From the NCBI GenBank assembly GCA_016788065.1, contig JAEUTI010000077.1, forward strand, positions 34,628 to 98,627: a stretch of 64,000 nt of DNA, in the 5' to 3' direction. This document shows, in pieces, positions 33,912-42,940 of the stretch. The notes under the pieces were generated by a model. It worked only from the letters and a program-made list of their open reading frames with translations. It was not told where the DNA came from and did no database searches. Origin of the DNA: Bacteroidia bacterium. GTDB lineage: Bacteria; Bacteroidota; Bacteroidia; AKYH767-A; OLB10. Each line of letters begins with the position of its first letter. Within the stretch, counting starts at the first letter, position 1. Both the position numbers and the translations under genes were made by a program.

Positions 33912-33935
33912 TTATCGAATGATCAATTTCTTCAT
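33895..33935. repeat. 18-bp perfect inverted repeat across the stop codon
   Basis: ATGAAGAAATTGATCATT and its exact complement are separated by the 5 nt TATCG. The right arm is the last six codons (MKKLII) of the gene at 33912; the left arm lies beyond the stop. On the transcript it is a long AU-rich hairpin containing the stop codon, not followed by U's, so not a standard terminator. The paralog at 29189 has the same right arm but only 7 bp pair there. Confidence 0.85.
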
Positions 33936-36900
33936 CTGAGTTGAATTATCAGTTTTAAGAAATGCTATATAAATTCCTGCAGGAAACTTTGTTAAATCGA
34001 TTTCAGTTTCCTGATCCAACAATTGCGATGAATAGATGAGTTTGCCTGTTACATCTTTTATTTCAAGCGTTGCATACTCATTTTCTCCATTAACAACTTT
34101 GAATATTCCTGAAGATGGATTAGGATAGATTTCAAAGGATGATTCCTCCAACTCCCCTATCCTGCATGGTACGTTCACAGCAATTACATTGGAGTTTTTG
34201 GTGCAGCCGTTAGTCGAGGTGATGGCCACTTTATAATTGCCTGTAGATTTGGCGAAATAGTTCTTTGATGTAGCACCATTGATTAATGTACCACCCTTCA
34301 TCCATTGATATGAGTACCCAACACCAGTAGTTCCGAAAAGCCTTACACTATCGCCTGTGCAAAAAGTTGTAGGGCCTTGCGCAAGTGCAACAGCTGTTGG
34401 ACCAGGTAACAATGAAATGGATATTGCATTTGAAACTCTGGTACAACCATTAGAATTTGTAACTTTAACCTTATAGTTACCTATTGCTGTAGCGTTAAGA
34501 TTAAAACCGGTTGCCCCAGGTATGTCATTGCCACCTAATTTCCATTGATAGCTAAGCCCTGAACCTTGGTTTGCCTCTAGTTGTGCAATAGATCCTTGAC
34601 AAATTTGTGTTGGTCCATTGGCAGATATTATGGCCTGAGGCAAAGAAGAAACAGACACATTTATTGGATTTGAAATTTTGGAGCAACCAAAAGCATTGGT
34701 AATGGTTACTCTATAGTTTCCATTACTTGATACAGTTAAATTTGCTGTGTTTGCGCCTGCAATGATATTGCCATATTTTTTCCATTGATAAGTGTATCCT
34801 GGCCCGGAATTGGAACTGAGCATAATATTTTCACCTTGACATAAGTTGGTTGAACCTGAACTTGTTAACGAAGCGGTTAAAACTTGTTCAGTTAATGTGA
34901 AAGTTTTTGTTTTGCTGCATCCATTTGCACCATTCACTAATACAGTATAGGTTCCTGCACTCAAATTTGAAATTGTTGAAGTTGTTTCGTTATTAGACCA
35001 CAAATAACTTGCAGGGGCTAATGCACTTGTTGAGCCTATAATCTCGCCATTATTTGCGCCACATTCGGGATGTGTAAGTATCCCCCCAATTAGTATATCT
35101 GAATTCTGTTTAACATGTATAGTCGCATAACTGGAACATCCCTGTGAATTAGATGCTGTTAATGAGTACATCCCGGTGGATGATGCACTCAGGGAATCGT
35201 TATTGGTGCCCGGTATTAAACTATTGTTAAATTTCCATTGATAATTATTTGCAGCAATAGACGATGAAAGTGTTAATGTTGACTGATAGCAAAATGTTAC
35301 TAGTCCATCCGGGACAATCGTTAAATTTCCAAGGCCGGTGTTGCTTACAAAAAAAGGTTCTGATTCATTTGAACAATTAGCGGAATCGGTTACAATTAAT
35401 TTATAATTACCTGCATAATTTGCATTCACAGAAGCACTTGTTCCATTAATCAGGTTGATACCATTTCTAGACCAGGAATATGTCAGGTCATCTCGCGTAT
35501 TTGCATTAAGTTTTACGGATCCGGAACCGCAAAATTCCGGAACAGATGAAGGCCAGATGACGGCCGGGTGTGGTGTTACGGCAGTTAATGTTACAGAATT
35601 TGATATTTTCGTACAACCAAGTGTGCTTACTTTTACATAAAATGTACCTTGAGTGGAGGTTACATAATTATTTTGGTTTGCTCCAGAAACCAGGCTACTG
35701 TTTTTGTACCATTGATATGCATAGCCTGATTGTTGCTGTGTAGTCAATATTACAGAATCTCCAGGGCACAATGTTGATTTGATCAATGGTGGAATAAGAG
35801 AATTAATTAATATTATATTTAGTGATATTGTGTTTGTGGTAATGGCACCGCAGGCATTTGTAACAGAGCATGTATAATTTCCAGCGGTCGACGCATTGTA
35901 AGTTTTGGCATTTGCACCGGCAATATCCACTCCATTTAATGCCCACTGATATGATATTATGGAAGCTAATGGGTCTGTTGAATTTACAGATAACAAAACA
36001 GGTGTTCCATCACAAATGGTCTGTGAATTTGAGCTAATTGTAGCAATAGGTAAGCCGATTTTTACTGGAACTATATTTGAAGTTATAGTTGAACATGAGG
36101 CAACTATTTCGCAAGTATAATTTCCACTTGCAGTAGCCGTAAATTGCGGACTGTTGGCGCCAGGAATAACTACATTATCTTTCTTCCAGGTATACAGAGA
36201 ACCAGGAGGATCTGCTATCAGTTGAACATTTGTGCACGATGTTGTATTTCCTGAGGCTGAAATAGATGGAATTGGGCTTCCACTGAGAAATATTGTGAGC
36301 GGATTACTTGTTGCTAGTTGGGCAAAAACGCAATTAATGTAATGTGTATATGTGTATACACCATTTGCTGTAGCAGAATAGGTCATTCCAGTAGCACCGG
36401 GAATTGGAATACCATTCAAATACCATTGTATTGTGTTAGGTACTTGGATATAATCTGTCATTAGAGTTACCGGAAACTGCCCGCAACCTGATATGTTACT
36501 TAGTGGAGTAATAAAACTTGTATAGTTTTCTACATAAACTTGTCTTGGTAAACTTGAAACAGTTCCACATGCATCAGAAACATTCACCCAATAAGTTCCG
36601 GCGGAATTAACATTAATGTTATTTGTTCCTGTAGCTAGAATAGCTCCATTTTTGTACCAGATATATGAGGCAGTATTGGTATACGGGACTGAAAAAGTCA
36701 TGGGATTGCAAATAGACCCGTTGAAAGAGAGTAGATTGCCTCCGGGAGAGGTCATATTTGCTGAAGGAAGCAATGAGTTATTAATTGTTATAGAAGCGGA
36801 ATTATTTGCACCACATACGTTTTCCATTTGTACATAATAAATTCCTGCTGAATCAACTGTGAATATGTTTGAGGTTGTTCCGGCAATCAAATTGTTGTTA

Positions 36901-38426
36901 TGATACCACTGATAAGTAGTTGATGTATCGATTGGTACCGACAAAGAAAGGTTAGAAATTGGTCCACAAAAGGTGGTAGGTCCAGATGCTGTTATTTGAT
37001 GATTTGGAGGAGTTACAACTGTAACCTTCATAAGTGAAGTTAAAAATATCCCATCAGAATTGCTAATAATGCATTGGTATGAACCACTTTCTGATGCAGT
37101 AAATGTATTTGTATTGTTAGGAAGATAATTAATATTAGTCCCAAAATACTTAATCCATTGATAATTTTCATAGTAATCAGGAACTGAAAATGTAACACTG
37201 TCGCCCTGACAAAATACTAAAGGGCCGCTTGAAGAAATAATGCCCTGCGGCCGATCGTATATACCGTTTCCATTTTCATCACATTTCCATATAATTAAAT
37301 CTGCATTTGATCCAGGAAGATAAGTAGCACCAGTAAATACTATTTCTCCATCTTTGTTTTCTATAATTGACTTACCATTGGTAAAAATATCACACAACGC
37401 CTGTTCAAATAAAAGTGGCTTATGCCATTGTTTGGAGCCAGATGAGCTAAATTTTGTAATGGTTGCAGTGCATCCAAAGTTACAATATTGTCCAACAGTT
37501 ATAAATCCACCATCAGATGTAGAAGTAATTGCTGATCCAAAATCTGCTATCAATTGAGATACACTTGAAGAAACTACGTTACCTTGTAAATCAAGAACCA
37601 TGGTCATCATATTGTAGTAGGATATTACGACACCTGTGCCTACGATAGCAAAGCTATTATTATCATTCCTTTCAGTCACTCCAGTAAAACCACTTATAGT
37701 TGAATTTCCAAGGTTAAAGGCACGGGTCCACAAAGTATCTCCAGTGCTGTTTGTTCTAAATACATATGCATTATTATTTCCTAAACTGGCTGTCTTACCA
37801 CACATAATAAATCCGCCGTCATGTACATTGTCTATGTCGTAAATAACATCGTTTCCGGAACCACCATAAGTTTTATTCCAAATGACCATTCCTGAGGGAC
37901 TGATTTTCATCATTATTATATCATCATTTCCTGATCCTGTCAATCTTGTGCTTCCTGTTACAATTAAGTCATTTGAATTGGTAAGTGTCATGGCATAACA
38001 AATATCATCAAGAGGACCGCCAAATGTTTTTGACCAAATAATACCGCCTGATGAGTTTAGTTTTGAAATGAATATATCTTTACCACCGGCACCTTGTCCA
38101 TCTGTATATCCTCCAACATAATAATCACCAGCAGTGTTTTGAACTGCAGCATATGCAATTTCATTACCATTTGTACTTATCACCTGCTGCCAATCCAGTT
38201 TTCCATAAATGTCTGTCTTTACTACATACATGTTCATATTTTGGTCACCATAACTATTTGTTTGACCAACGGATAAATAGCCATCATCATTGGCTTGGAT
38301 TAAACAATTTCCTTGTTCAAATCCATTGCCTCCAAATTTATGTTGCCATTGCTGACTGTAAGATAAAAAACTGCATATTAACAATGTTGTTATTAATACT
38401 AGTGTTCTGGGTTTTATCAGGTTCAT
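33912..38426 (-). CDS. Giant T9SS surface protein: propeller, 12 Ig-like repeats and one SprB-type repeat
   Basis: 1504 residues, collinear with the gene at 29189: signal peptide, DGGY/DGGF blade repeats to about residue 390, Ig-like repeats and a type A T9SS sorting domain. After the ninth Ig-like repeat comes a different unit (ECGANNGEI, YLWSNNETTSTISNLSAGTYTV, GCSKTKTFTLTE), which matches the SprB repeat of gliding adhesins; then three more Ig-like repeats. The extra unit accounts for the 62-residue length difference. It starts 11 nt after the stop of the gene at 38438, so those two are probably co-transcribed. The last 70 residues are almost identical to its paralog. Confidence 0.9.
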   Translation of the reverse strand: MNLIKPRTLVLITTLLICSFLSYSQQWQHKFGGNGFEQGNCLIQANDDGYLSVGQTNSYGDQNMNMYVVKTDIYGKLDWQQVISTNGNEIAYAAVQNTAGDYYVGGYTDGQGAGGKDIFISKLNSSGGIIWSKTFGGPLDDICYAMTLTNSNDLIVTGSTRLTGSGNDDIIMMKISPSGMVIWNKTYGGSGNDVIYDIDNVHDGGFIMCGKTASLGNNNAYVFRTNSTGDTLWTRAFNLGNSTISGFTGVTERNDNNSFAIVGTGVVISYYNMMTMVLDLQGNVVSSSVSQLIADFGSAITSTSDGGFITVGQYCNFGCTATITKFSSSGSKQWHKPLLFEQALCDIFTNGKSIIENKDGEIVFTGATYLPGSNADLIIWKCDENGNGIYDRPQGIISSSGPLVFCQGDSVTFSVPDYYENYQWIKYFGTNINYLPNNTNTFTASESGSYQCIISNSDGIFLTSLMKVTVVTPPNHQITASGPTTFCGPISNLSLSVPIDTSTTYQWYHNNNLIAGTTSNIFTVDSAGIYYVQMENVCGANNSASITINNSLLPSANMTSPGGNLLSFNGSICNPMTFSVPYTNTASYIWYKNGAILATGTNNINVNSAGTYWVNVSDACGTVSSLPRQVYVENYTSFITPLSNISGCGQFPVTLMTDYIQVPNTIQWYLNGIPIPGATGMTYSATANGVYTYTHYINCVFAQLATSNPLTIFLSGSPIPSISASGNTTSCTNVQLIADPPGSLYTWKKDNVVIPGANSPQFTATASGNYTCEIVASCSTITSNIVPVKIGLPIATISSNSQTICDGTPVLLSVNSTDPLASIISYQWALNGVDIAGANAKTYNASTAGNYTCSVTNACGAITTNTISLNIILINSLIPPLIKSTLCPGDSVILTTQQQSGYAYQWYKNSSLVSGANQNNYVTSTQGTFYVKVSTLGCTKISNSVTLTAVTPHPAVIWPSSVPEFCGSGSVKLNANTRDDLTYSWSRNGINLINGTSASVNANYAGNYKLIVTDSANCSNESEPFFVSNTGLGNLTIVPDGLVTFCYQSTLTLSSSIAANNYQWKFNNSLIPGTNNDSLSASSTGMYSLTASNSQGCSSYATIHVKQNSDILIGGILTHPECGANNGEIIGSTSALAPASYLWSNNETTSTISNLSAGTYTVLVNGANGCSKTKTFTLTEQVLTASLTSSGSTNLCQGENIMLSSNSGPGYTYQWKKYGNIIAGANTANLTVSSNGNYRVTITNAFGCSKISNPINVSVSSLPQAIISANGPTQICQGSIAQLEANQGSGLSYQWKLGGNDIPGATGFNLNATAIGNYKVKVTNSNGCTRVSNAISISLLPGPTAVALAQGPTTFCTGDSVRLFGTTGVGYSYQWMKGGTLINGATSKNYFAKSTGNYKVAITSTNGCTKNSNVIAVNVPCRIGELEESSFEIYPNPSSGIFKVVNGENEYATLEIKDVTGKLIYSSQLLDQETEIDLTKFPAGIYIAFLKTDNSTQMKKLIIR

Positions 38427-38437
38427 AGATTGTAAAT

Positions 38438-40273
38438 TTAAAACACTACAATTTTTTCATTGGATATTGTATTGCCGATGCGTATATTCAAAATATAAAG
38501 TCCGGATTTTAAGTTGTGAACTAAAATTTGATTTTTATCAAGTTTTATGTTACAATCGGCTTCTTTTCCTGATAAATCTAATATTTTGATGAATTCGTAA
38601 TTACCTTCTGTTTCATTCTCAAACTCAATTTTAATATTTCCAAATGAAGGATTTGGATAAACTTTGTATTTAATTACTGCTGAATTCTCCAACTCCCCTA
38701 CCCTGCAAGGTACATTCACCGTAATAGCATTTGAAGCCTTTGAACACCCATTGGCATTGGTGACCACACATTTGTATTTTCCCGCAGCAGCGGCAGTGTA
38801 TGAGGCATTCACGGCACCGGAAATATTATTTGCATATTTTTTCCATTGGTATGTTAGTCCCGTTCCTGTGTTGGCATTAAGCACCACACTTCCACCTGCA
38901 CAAAAGGTAGTGGGACCGGCCGCAGTTATTGTTGCAGTTGGGAGCGGATTCACATTTACTGTTATAGTATTTGATGATTTTGAACAACCGGCTGCATTGG
39001 TGACAATGCATTTATATTTTCCGGCACCGGTAGCGTTTAAAGTTGGTGTGGTGGCTCCTGCAATAATATTTGCATATTTTTTCCATTGGTAGGTTAATCC
39101 CGTACCTGTATTAGCATTTAATGCCACACTGTTCCCGGCGCAAAAAGTTGTTGGTCCGCCTGCAGATATAGAGGCAGCAGGTAAACTGGCTGCATTCACT
39201 GTCACAAAATTTGATGATGCAACTCCACAGGTTGCTGTTACGTTGGCATTGTATATTCCAGCCTGTGAAGCCACATAAGTAATCTGCGTTGCCCCGGGAA
39301 TGGCTACCCCATCGCGCATCCACTGAATTCCTGTTACTCCTCCTGATGGATTAACACTGAAATTTATAGTTGCTCCGGGACAAAGGTTCTGAGTAGAAAA
39401 CGGATAAACCTGCCTTGAAATGTTTTGAATGGTAAAAGCCTGGGTCGGTGAATATTGTAACTGACAACCGGGAAAATAACGCTGCAGTCGCACATACAAA
39501 TTCAATGCAGAGGGAATCAGATAATCAATACTAACTCCCTGCCCTACTGTAGAAAACCCACTTGTCGGAAACTGACTTGCCTGCCATGAATATAGCGCTC
39601 CGGGAACAGGATTTTGTACGGTTAAATGAAGTGTATTACCATTACATACAGGAGATGGGCTGCCTGCCAGAAACAAGGGGCCACCTGTGTTGGAAACAAA
39701 GAGAATGCTGTCGGAAAAATTAGTGAAACAGCCATTTGAAATAGAATATTTGTAATAACCATCCAAACTGGCATAATAAAATGGCTGATTATTGGGAATG
39801 CCTGAAATTTGAATGTTGTTGCGGTACCATTTAACGGAGGTATTGCTGAAGGATGGATGAACCAATTCGAATGGTACGCAGAGATATATCGAATCCTGAC
39901 AATAAACCGGATTTTGATTGTACGGAGCAGGTGCATTAAGCGACCCTGAACCGCCTGGTAATATCCTGACAAAAATAATGTTGGAAACTTCCGTTGATCC
40001 AACCGGTGGTGTGCCAATGCAGAAAACACCGCCTGTTCCATAGGCTGTTGTGCTGGTTCCAAATCCATAGGAAAATTGCACCTGACTGTAGCATGAAGCG
40101 AAATTGGTAAGCCATTCATATTGGTAGCCGGGTTGTGGATTCACAACCTCCAGATTCACAAATCCGCTGCAGTTATCTGTTGGAGATGTCGCAACAATGG
40201 TAAATTGTCCATGAGTATTTAAAGAACTAAATAGTCCTGCGATTAAGATCAGATACTTGTATAATGTTGCCAT
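38438..40273 (-). CDS. T9SS surface protein with Ig-like repeats
   Basis: 611 residues. Signal peptide (about 1-22), a front half with Cys-rich, Tyr/Pro-rich Ig-like units unlike those of the giants, then two highly similar 82-residue Ig-like repeats (both with GPTTFCAG, TGTGLTYQWKKYAN and GCSK), the shared linker NVPCRVGELE and a type A sorting domain (YPNPSFGNIKIEF to SNEKIVVF) that is clearly more distant from the two giants' domains. The two tandem repeats are recent: the DNA is nearly the same over about 240 bp. First gene of the operon continuing at 38426. Confidence 0.87.
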   Translation of the reverse strand: MATLYKYLILIAGLFSSLNTHGQFTIVATSPTDNCSGFVNLEVVNPQPGYQYEWLTNFASCYSQVQFSYGFGTSTTAYGTGGVFCIGTPPVGSTEVSNIIFVRILPGGSGSLNAPAPYNQNPVYCQDSIYLCVPFELVHPSFSNTSVKWYRNNIQISGIPNNQPFYYASLDGYYKYSISNGCFTNFSDSILFVSNTGGPLFLAGSPSPVCNGNTLHLTVQNPVPGALYSWQASQFPTSGFSTVGQGVSIDYLIPSALNLYVRLQRYFPGCQLQYSPTQAFTIQNISRQVYPFSTQNLCPGATINFSVNPSGGVTGIQWMRDGVAIPGATQITYVASQAGIYNANVTATCGVASSNFVTVNAASLPAASISAGGPTTFCAGNSVALNANTGTGLTYQWKKYANIIAGATTPTLNATGAGKYKCIVTNAAGCSKSSNTITVNVNPLPTATITAAGPTTFCAGGSVVLNANTGTGLTYQWKKYANNISGAVNASYTAAAAGKYKCVVTNANGCSKASNAITVNVPCRVGELENSAVIKYKVYPNPSFGNIKIEFENETEGNYEFIKILDLSGKEADCNIKLDKNQILVHNLKSGLYILNIRIGNTISNEKIVVF

Positions 40274-40424
40274 TTTCTTAAGTTTTAATGATAATGGCTA
40301 AAGTTAAAAAACTATTGAAATGCCATGACTAAAAATATAGATTATTTGGTCAACAGTTAAAAACTGATGACAAACAGCTGAAAATTCCCCTTTTATTGAC
40401 TAAAAAGCTATCAATTAAAAACCT

Positions 40425-41771
40425 CTAAAATTGTATTTTATGTAAATCCAGTCCATCAAAAGTCCCGGAACTCATCATCAGCAAAACAGAGTTAGAGGTA
40501 AAGGAATTTTGAATATGGTTTCGCATGGCTTCCTGATCCGTAAAAACCACCAGATTATTATTCTCAAAAGCTTTCGCAACTTGTTCCGTTGAAATAGGTG
40601 CCAGTTTTTTATGAGCAATAGTTTGGGGATTAAAATAAACCACCGGAACATCTGCATCATTCATGGTACCTGCATATTGTTCCAGAAAATTTTCACTCAG
40701 GCTGCTGAATGTATGCAATTCCATACATGCTACCAGTTTTCTCTCCGGAAACTGTTCTTTTACTGCTGCAACTGTAGCTTTTAATTTAGATGGTGAATGG
40801 GCAAAGTCGCGGTATATCGCCTTGTCGCTAGTTGCTTTAACCAATTCCAACCTGCGACCGGCACCAGAAAAAGTGCTTGCTGCATTATAAAAGTTTTCTG
40901 TTGTCACCCCCAATAATTTGCAAACCTCCCTCGCTCCTTCCAGATTACAAAGATTGTGCTTTCCAAAAATTTGTAATTCGTATTCTTTTCCTTCTGCAAT
41001 TACAATAGATTTACCATTTTCAATTCTGTATTGAGGAGCGCCATATGCAATTTGATTGACTCCATCCGCTAATTCAGATGCTATTTTTTGTAACTCCCGA
41101 TCTTCATTAAACCAAATGAGGCTTCCTCCTTTGGGAATACCATTTGCAAAAATCGCAAACTGTTCGACATAATTTTCGAATGTCGGAAATACATTTATAT
41201 GATCCCATGCTATTCCGCTCAGCAATCCAATATGTGCCTGGTACAAATGAAATTTTGGGCGACGATCAATTGGTGATGACAGGTACTCATCCCCTTCCAA
41301 AATTATAACAGGTGCAGTTTCCGTCAAACGTACCATAGTGTCGAAGCCTGCAACTGTAGAACCAACCATGTAATCGAAATCCTTGTTGTTTTCCCTAAGA
41401 ACATGCAGAATCATTGATGTAATAGAGGTTTTACCATGGGAGCCACCAATTACTACCCGTAATTTCTCTTTGGATTGCTCATAAAAATATTCCGGAAAAG
41501 AATATACTTTCAATCCAAGCTCTTTAGCGGCCAGCAATTCAGGATTATCGATTCGAGCATGCATTCCTAAAATTACAGCATCGGGTCTGTTATTCAATTT
41601 TTCAGGAAACCATCCCTCCTTTTCAGGAAGTAAGCCGGCATTGCGCAATCTCGATAATGATGGCTCTTTGATTTCATCATCAGAGCCGGTGACTAAATAG
41701 CCTTTGTGATGTAAGGCCAAAGCCAGATTGTGCATGGCGGCGCCGCCAATTGCAATAAAATGAACCCGCAT
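40425..41771 (-). CDS. mpl: Murein peptide ligase Mpl (Mur ligase family)
   Basis: 448 residues. ATP-dependent ligase that joins recovered L-Ala-gamma-D-Glu-meso-Dap tripeptide to UDP-MurNAc during peptidoglycan recycling. The N-terminal Rossmann-like part (HFIAIGGAAMHNLA), the ATP loop GGSHGKTS (109-116), ILEGDEY, AWDHINVFPT and the C-terminal domain with FAHSPSK (DFAHSPSKL) place it in the Mpl branch rather than MurC; DHINVF and the modified GGSAM loop fit. I cannot exclude annotation as MurC in other databases. An array of 7-bp repeats begins 3 bp upstream of the start codon. Confidence 0.88.
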   Translation of the reverse strand: MRVHFIAIGGAAMHNLALALHHKGYLVTGSDDEIKEPSLSRLRNAGLLPEKEGWFPEKLNNRPDAVILGMHARIDNPELLAAKELGLKVYSFPEYFYEQSKEKLRVVIGGSHGKTSITSMILHVLRENNKDFDYMVGSTVAGFDTMVRLTETAPVIILEGDEYLSSPIDRRPKFHLYQAHIGLLSGIAWDHINVFPTFENYVEQFAIFANGIPKGGSLIWFNEDRELQKIASELADGVNQIAYGAPQYRIENGKSIVIAEGKEYELQIFGKHNLCNLEGAREVCKLLGVTTENFYNAASTFSGAGRRLELVKATSDKAIYRDFAHSPSKLKATVAAVKEQFPERKLVACMELHTFSSLSENFLEQYAGTMNDADVPVVYFNPQTIAHKKLAPISTEQVAKAFENNNLVVFTDQEAMRNHIQNSFTSNSVLLMMSSGTFDGLDLHKIQF

Positions 41772-41774
41772 GGA

Positions 41775-41886
41775 GGATTAAGGATTAAGGATTAAGAATT
41801 AAGTATTAAGGATTACGGCTAACGGCTAACTGCTAACTGCTAACCGCTAACTGCTAACTGCTAACTGCTAACTGCTAATTGCTAAC
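41775..41886. repeat. Tandem array of sixteen 7-bp repeats upstream of mpl
   Basis: Sixteen heptamers without a gap: GGATTAA x3, GAATTAA, GTATTAA, GGATTAC, GGCTAAC x2, then TGCTAAC variants x8 (one CGCTAAC, one TGCTAAT). The unit changes gradually from GGATTAA to TGCTAAC in one phase, as expected of an old array with local homogenisation. It ends where TGCTTGA breaks the phase. It fills the mpl leader, leaving only 3 bp to the ATG. It has no spacers, so it is not a CRISPR. Confidence 0.97.
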
Positions 41887-42088
41887 TGCTTGAATAGACT
41901 GCTAAAGTATCATTTCAGTCAGCATACCTTTATTCCAGCTAAATCTTATTAATAACAATCCGTAGTTGATATTTTCTATTTTCGTAATTTTGGAATTCTT
42001 GTTAAATAGATTTGATTGATAGTCAGTATTTAACACATAAACGATTTAAATTCATTGCAAGTTATTTTAATTAGAAAAAATCAAAAAT
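41887..42088. other. Rest of the mpl / MBL-hydrolase intergenic region
   Basis: Together with the heptamer array this makes a 317-bp gap between divergent genes. It holds TAATTTTG (41985-41992), an exact -7 match about 97 nt before the gene at 42089, and, for mpl, only a near match on the minus strand (TACTTTAG, about 41903-41910). Any mpl promoter therefore lies upstream of the array and the array would be transcribed. Confidence 0.45.
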
Positions 42089-42937
42089 ATGTCAATTGTA
42101 AAACTACATTCCATAAATACCGGCTATTTCAAACTTGATGGGGGTGCCATGTTTGGTGTTGTGCCAAAATCAATCTGGAACAAATTGAACCCTGCCGATT
42201 CAAATAATATGTGCAATTGGGCACTTCGGTGTCTGCTGGTTGAATATGGAAACCGTCTGGTTTTAATCGATAATGGGATTGGTGACAAACAGGATGAGAA
42301 ATTTTTCAGCCATTATTACCTGCATGGAAATGAAACATTGGAATCTTCACTAAAAGAAAAAGGTTTTAGCCTGGATGATATTACGGATGTTTTTCTAACA
42401 CACCTTCACTTTGATCACTGCGGTGGAAGTATTCGCAGAAGCAAAACCGGAAGTACCTATGAACCGGTTTTTAAAAACGCTACATATTGGAGTAATGAAG
42501 AACATTGGAAGTGGGCTACAATTCCAAATGCGCGGGAAAAAGCATCATTTTTAAAGGAAAACATCATTCCGATTCAGGAAAGTGGTCAGCTGCAATTTAC
42601 TACTGAAAACAAAGAAGTATTCCCTGATTTTAATGTCAAATTTGTCCATGGACATACCGGCGCCATGATGATCCCTCACATCCGTTACAAAGGTAAAACT
42701 GTGGTATTTATGGCGGATTTATTGCCTTCTGTCGGACATCTTCCTGTTCCTTTTGTAATGGCTTATGATACACGTCCCCTGATTACATTGGACGAAAAAT
42801 CACAATTCCTGAAAACAGCAGTCGAAAACGATTACATTCTCTTTTTCGAACATGACCCTGAAAACGAATGTTGCTCATTGGTGCAGACTGAGCGTGGTGT
42901 CAGACAAAAAGATATGTTCCGCCTAGACCATCTTTGA
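42089..42937 (+). CDS. MBL-fold metallo-hydrolase
   Basis: 282 residues, soluble. Metal ligands: HLHFDH (His105, His107, Asp109, His110), GHTGAM (His in HGHTG near residue 189), Asp in MADLLP and His in FFEHDPE. The spacing and the long N-terminal segment (GGAMFGVVPKSIW) match the lactonase/AttM-like or arylsulfatase-like branch of hydrolases found in many Bacteroidota. The substrate is unknown. Stop codons of this gene and comEC are separated by 3 nt with no visible terminator. Confidence 0.92.
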   Translation: MSIVKLHSINTGYFKLDGGAMFGVVPKSIWNKLNPADSNNMCNWALRCLLVEYGNRLVLIDNGIGDKQDEKFFSHYYLHGNETLESSLKEKGFSLDDITDVFLTHLHFDHCGGSIRRSKTGSTYEPVFKNATYWSNEEHWKWATIPNAREKASFLKENIIPIQESGQLQFTTENKEVFPDFNVKFVHGHTGAMMIPHIRYKGKTVVFMADLLPSVGHLPVPFVMAYDTRPLITLDEKSQFLKTAVENDYILFFEHDPENECCSLVQTERGVRQKDMFRLDHL

Positions 42938-42940
42938 GAT

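Noticed and set aside
38664..39092. 142-residue open frame on the plus strand
   Set aside because: It is antisense to the repeat region of the surface protein at 38438; the reverse frame of repetitive Ig-coding DNA stays open by chance, and the protein has repetitive hydrophobic nonsense with no family look.
41775..41886. CRISPR array
   Set aside because: Unit length is 7 bp, units are directly adjacent and there are no spacers or cas genes.
42089..42937. Detached C-terminal domain of ComEC
   Set aside because: Strand is opposite and its sequence resembles stand-alone lactonase-type hydrolases rather than the ComEC domain.
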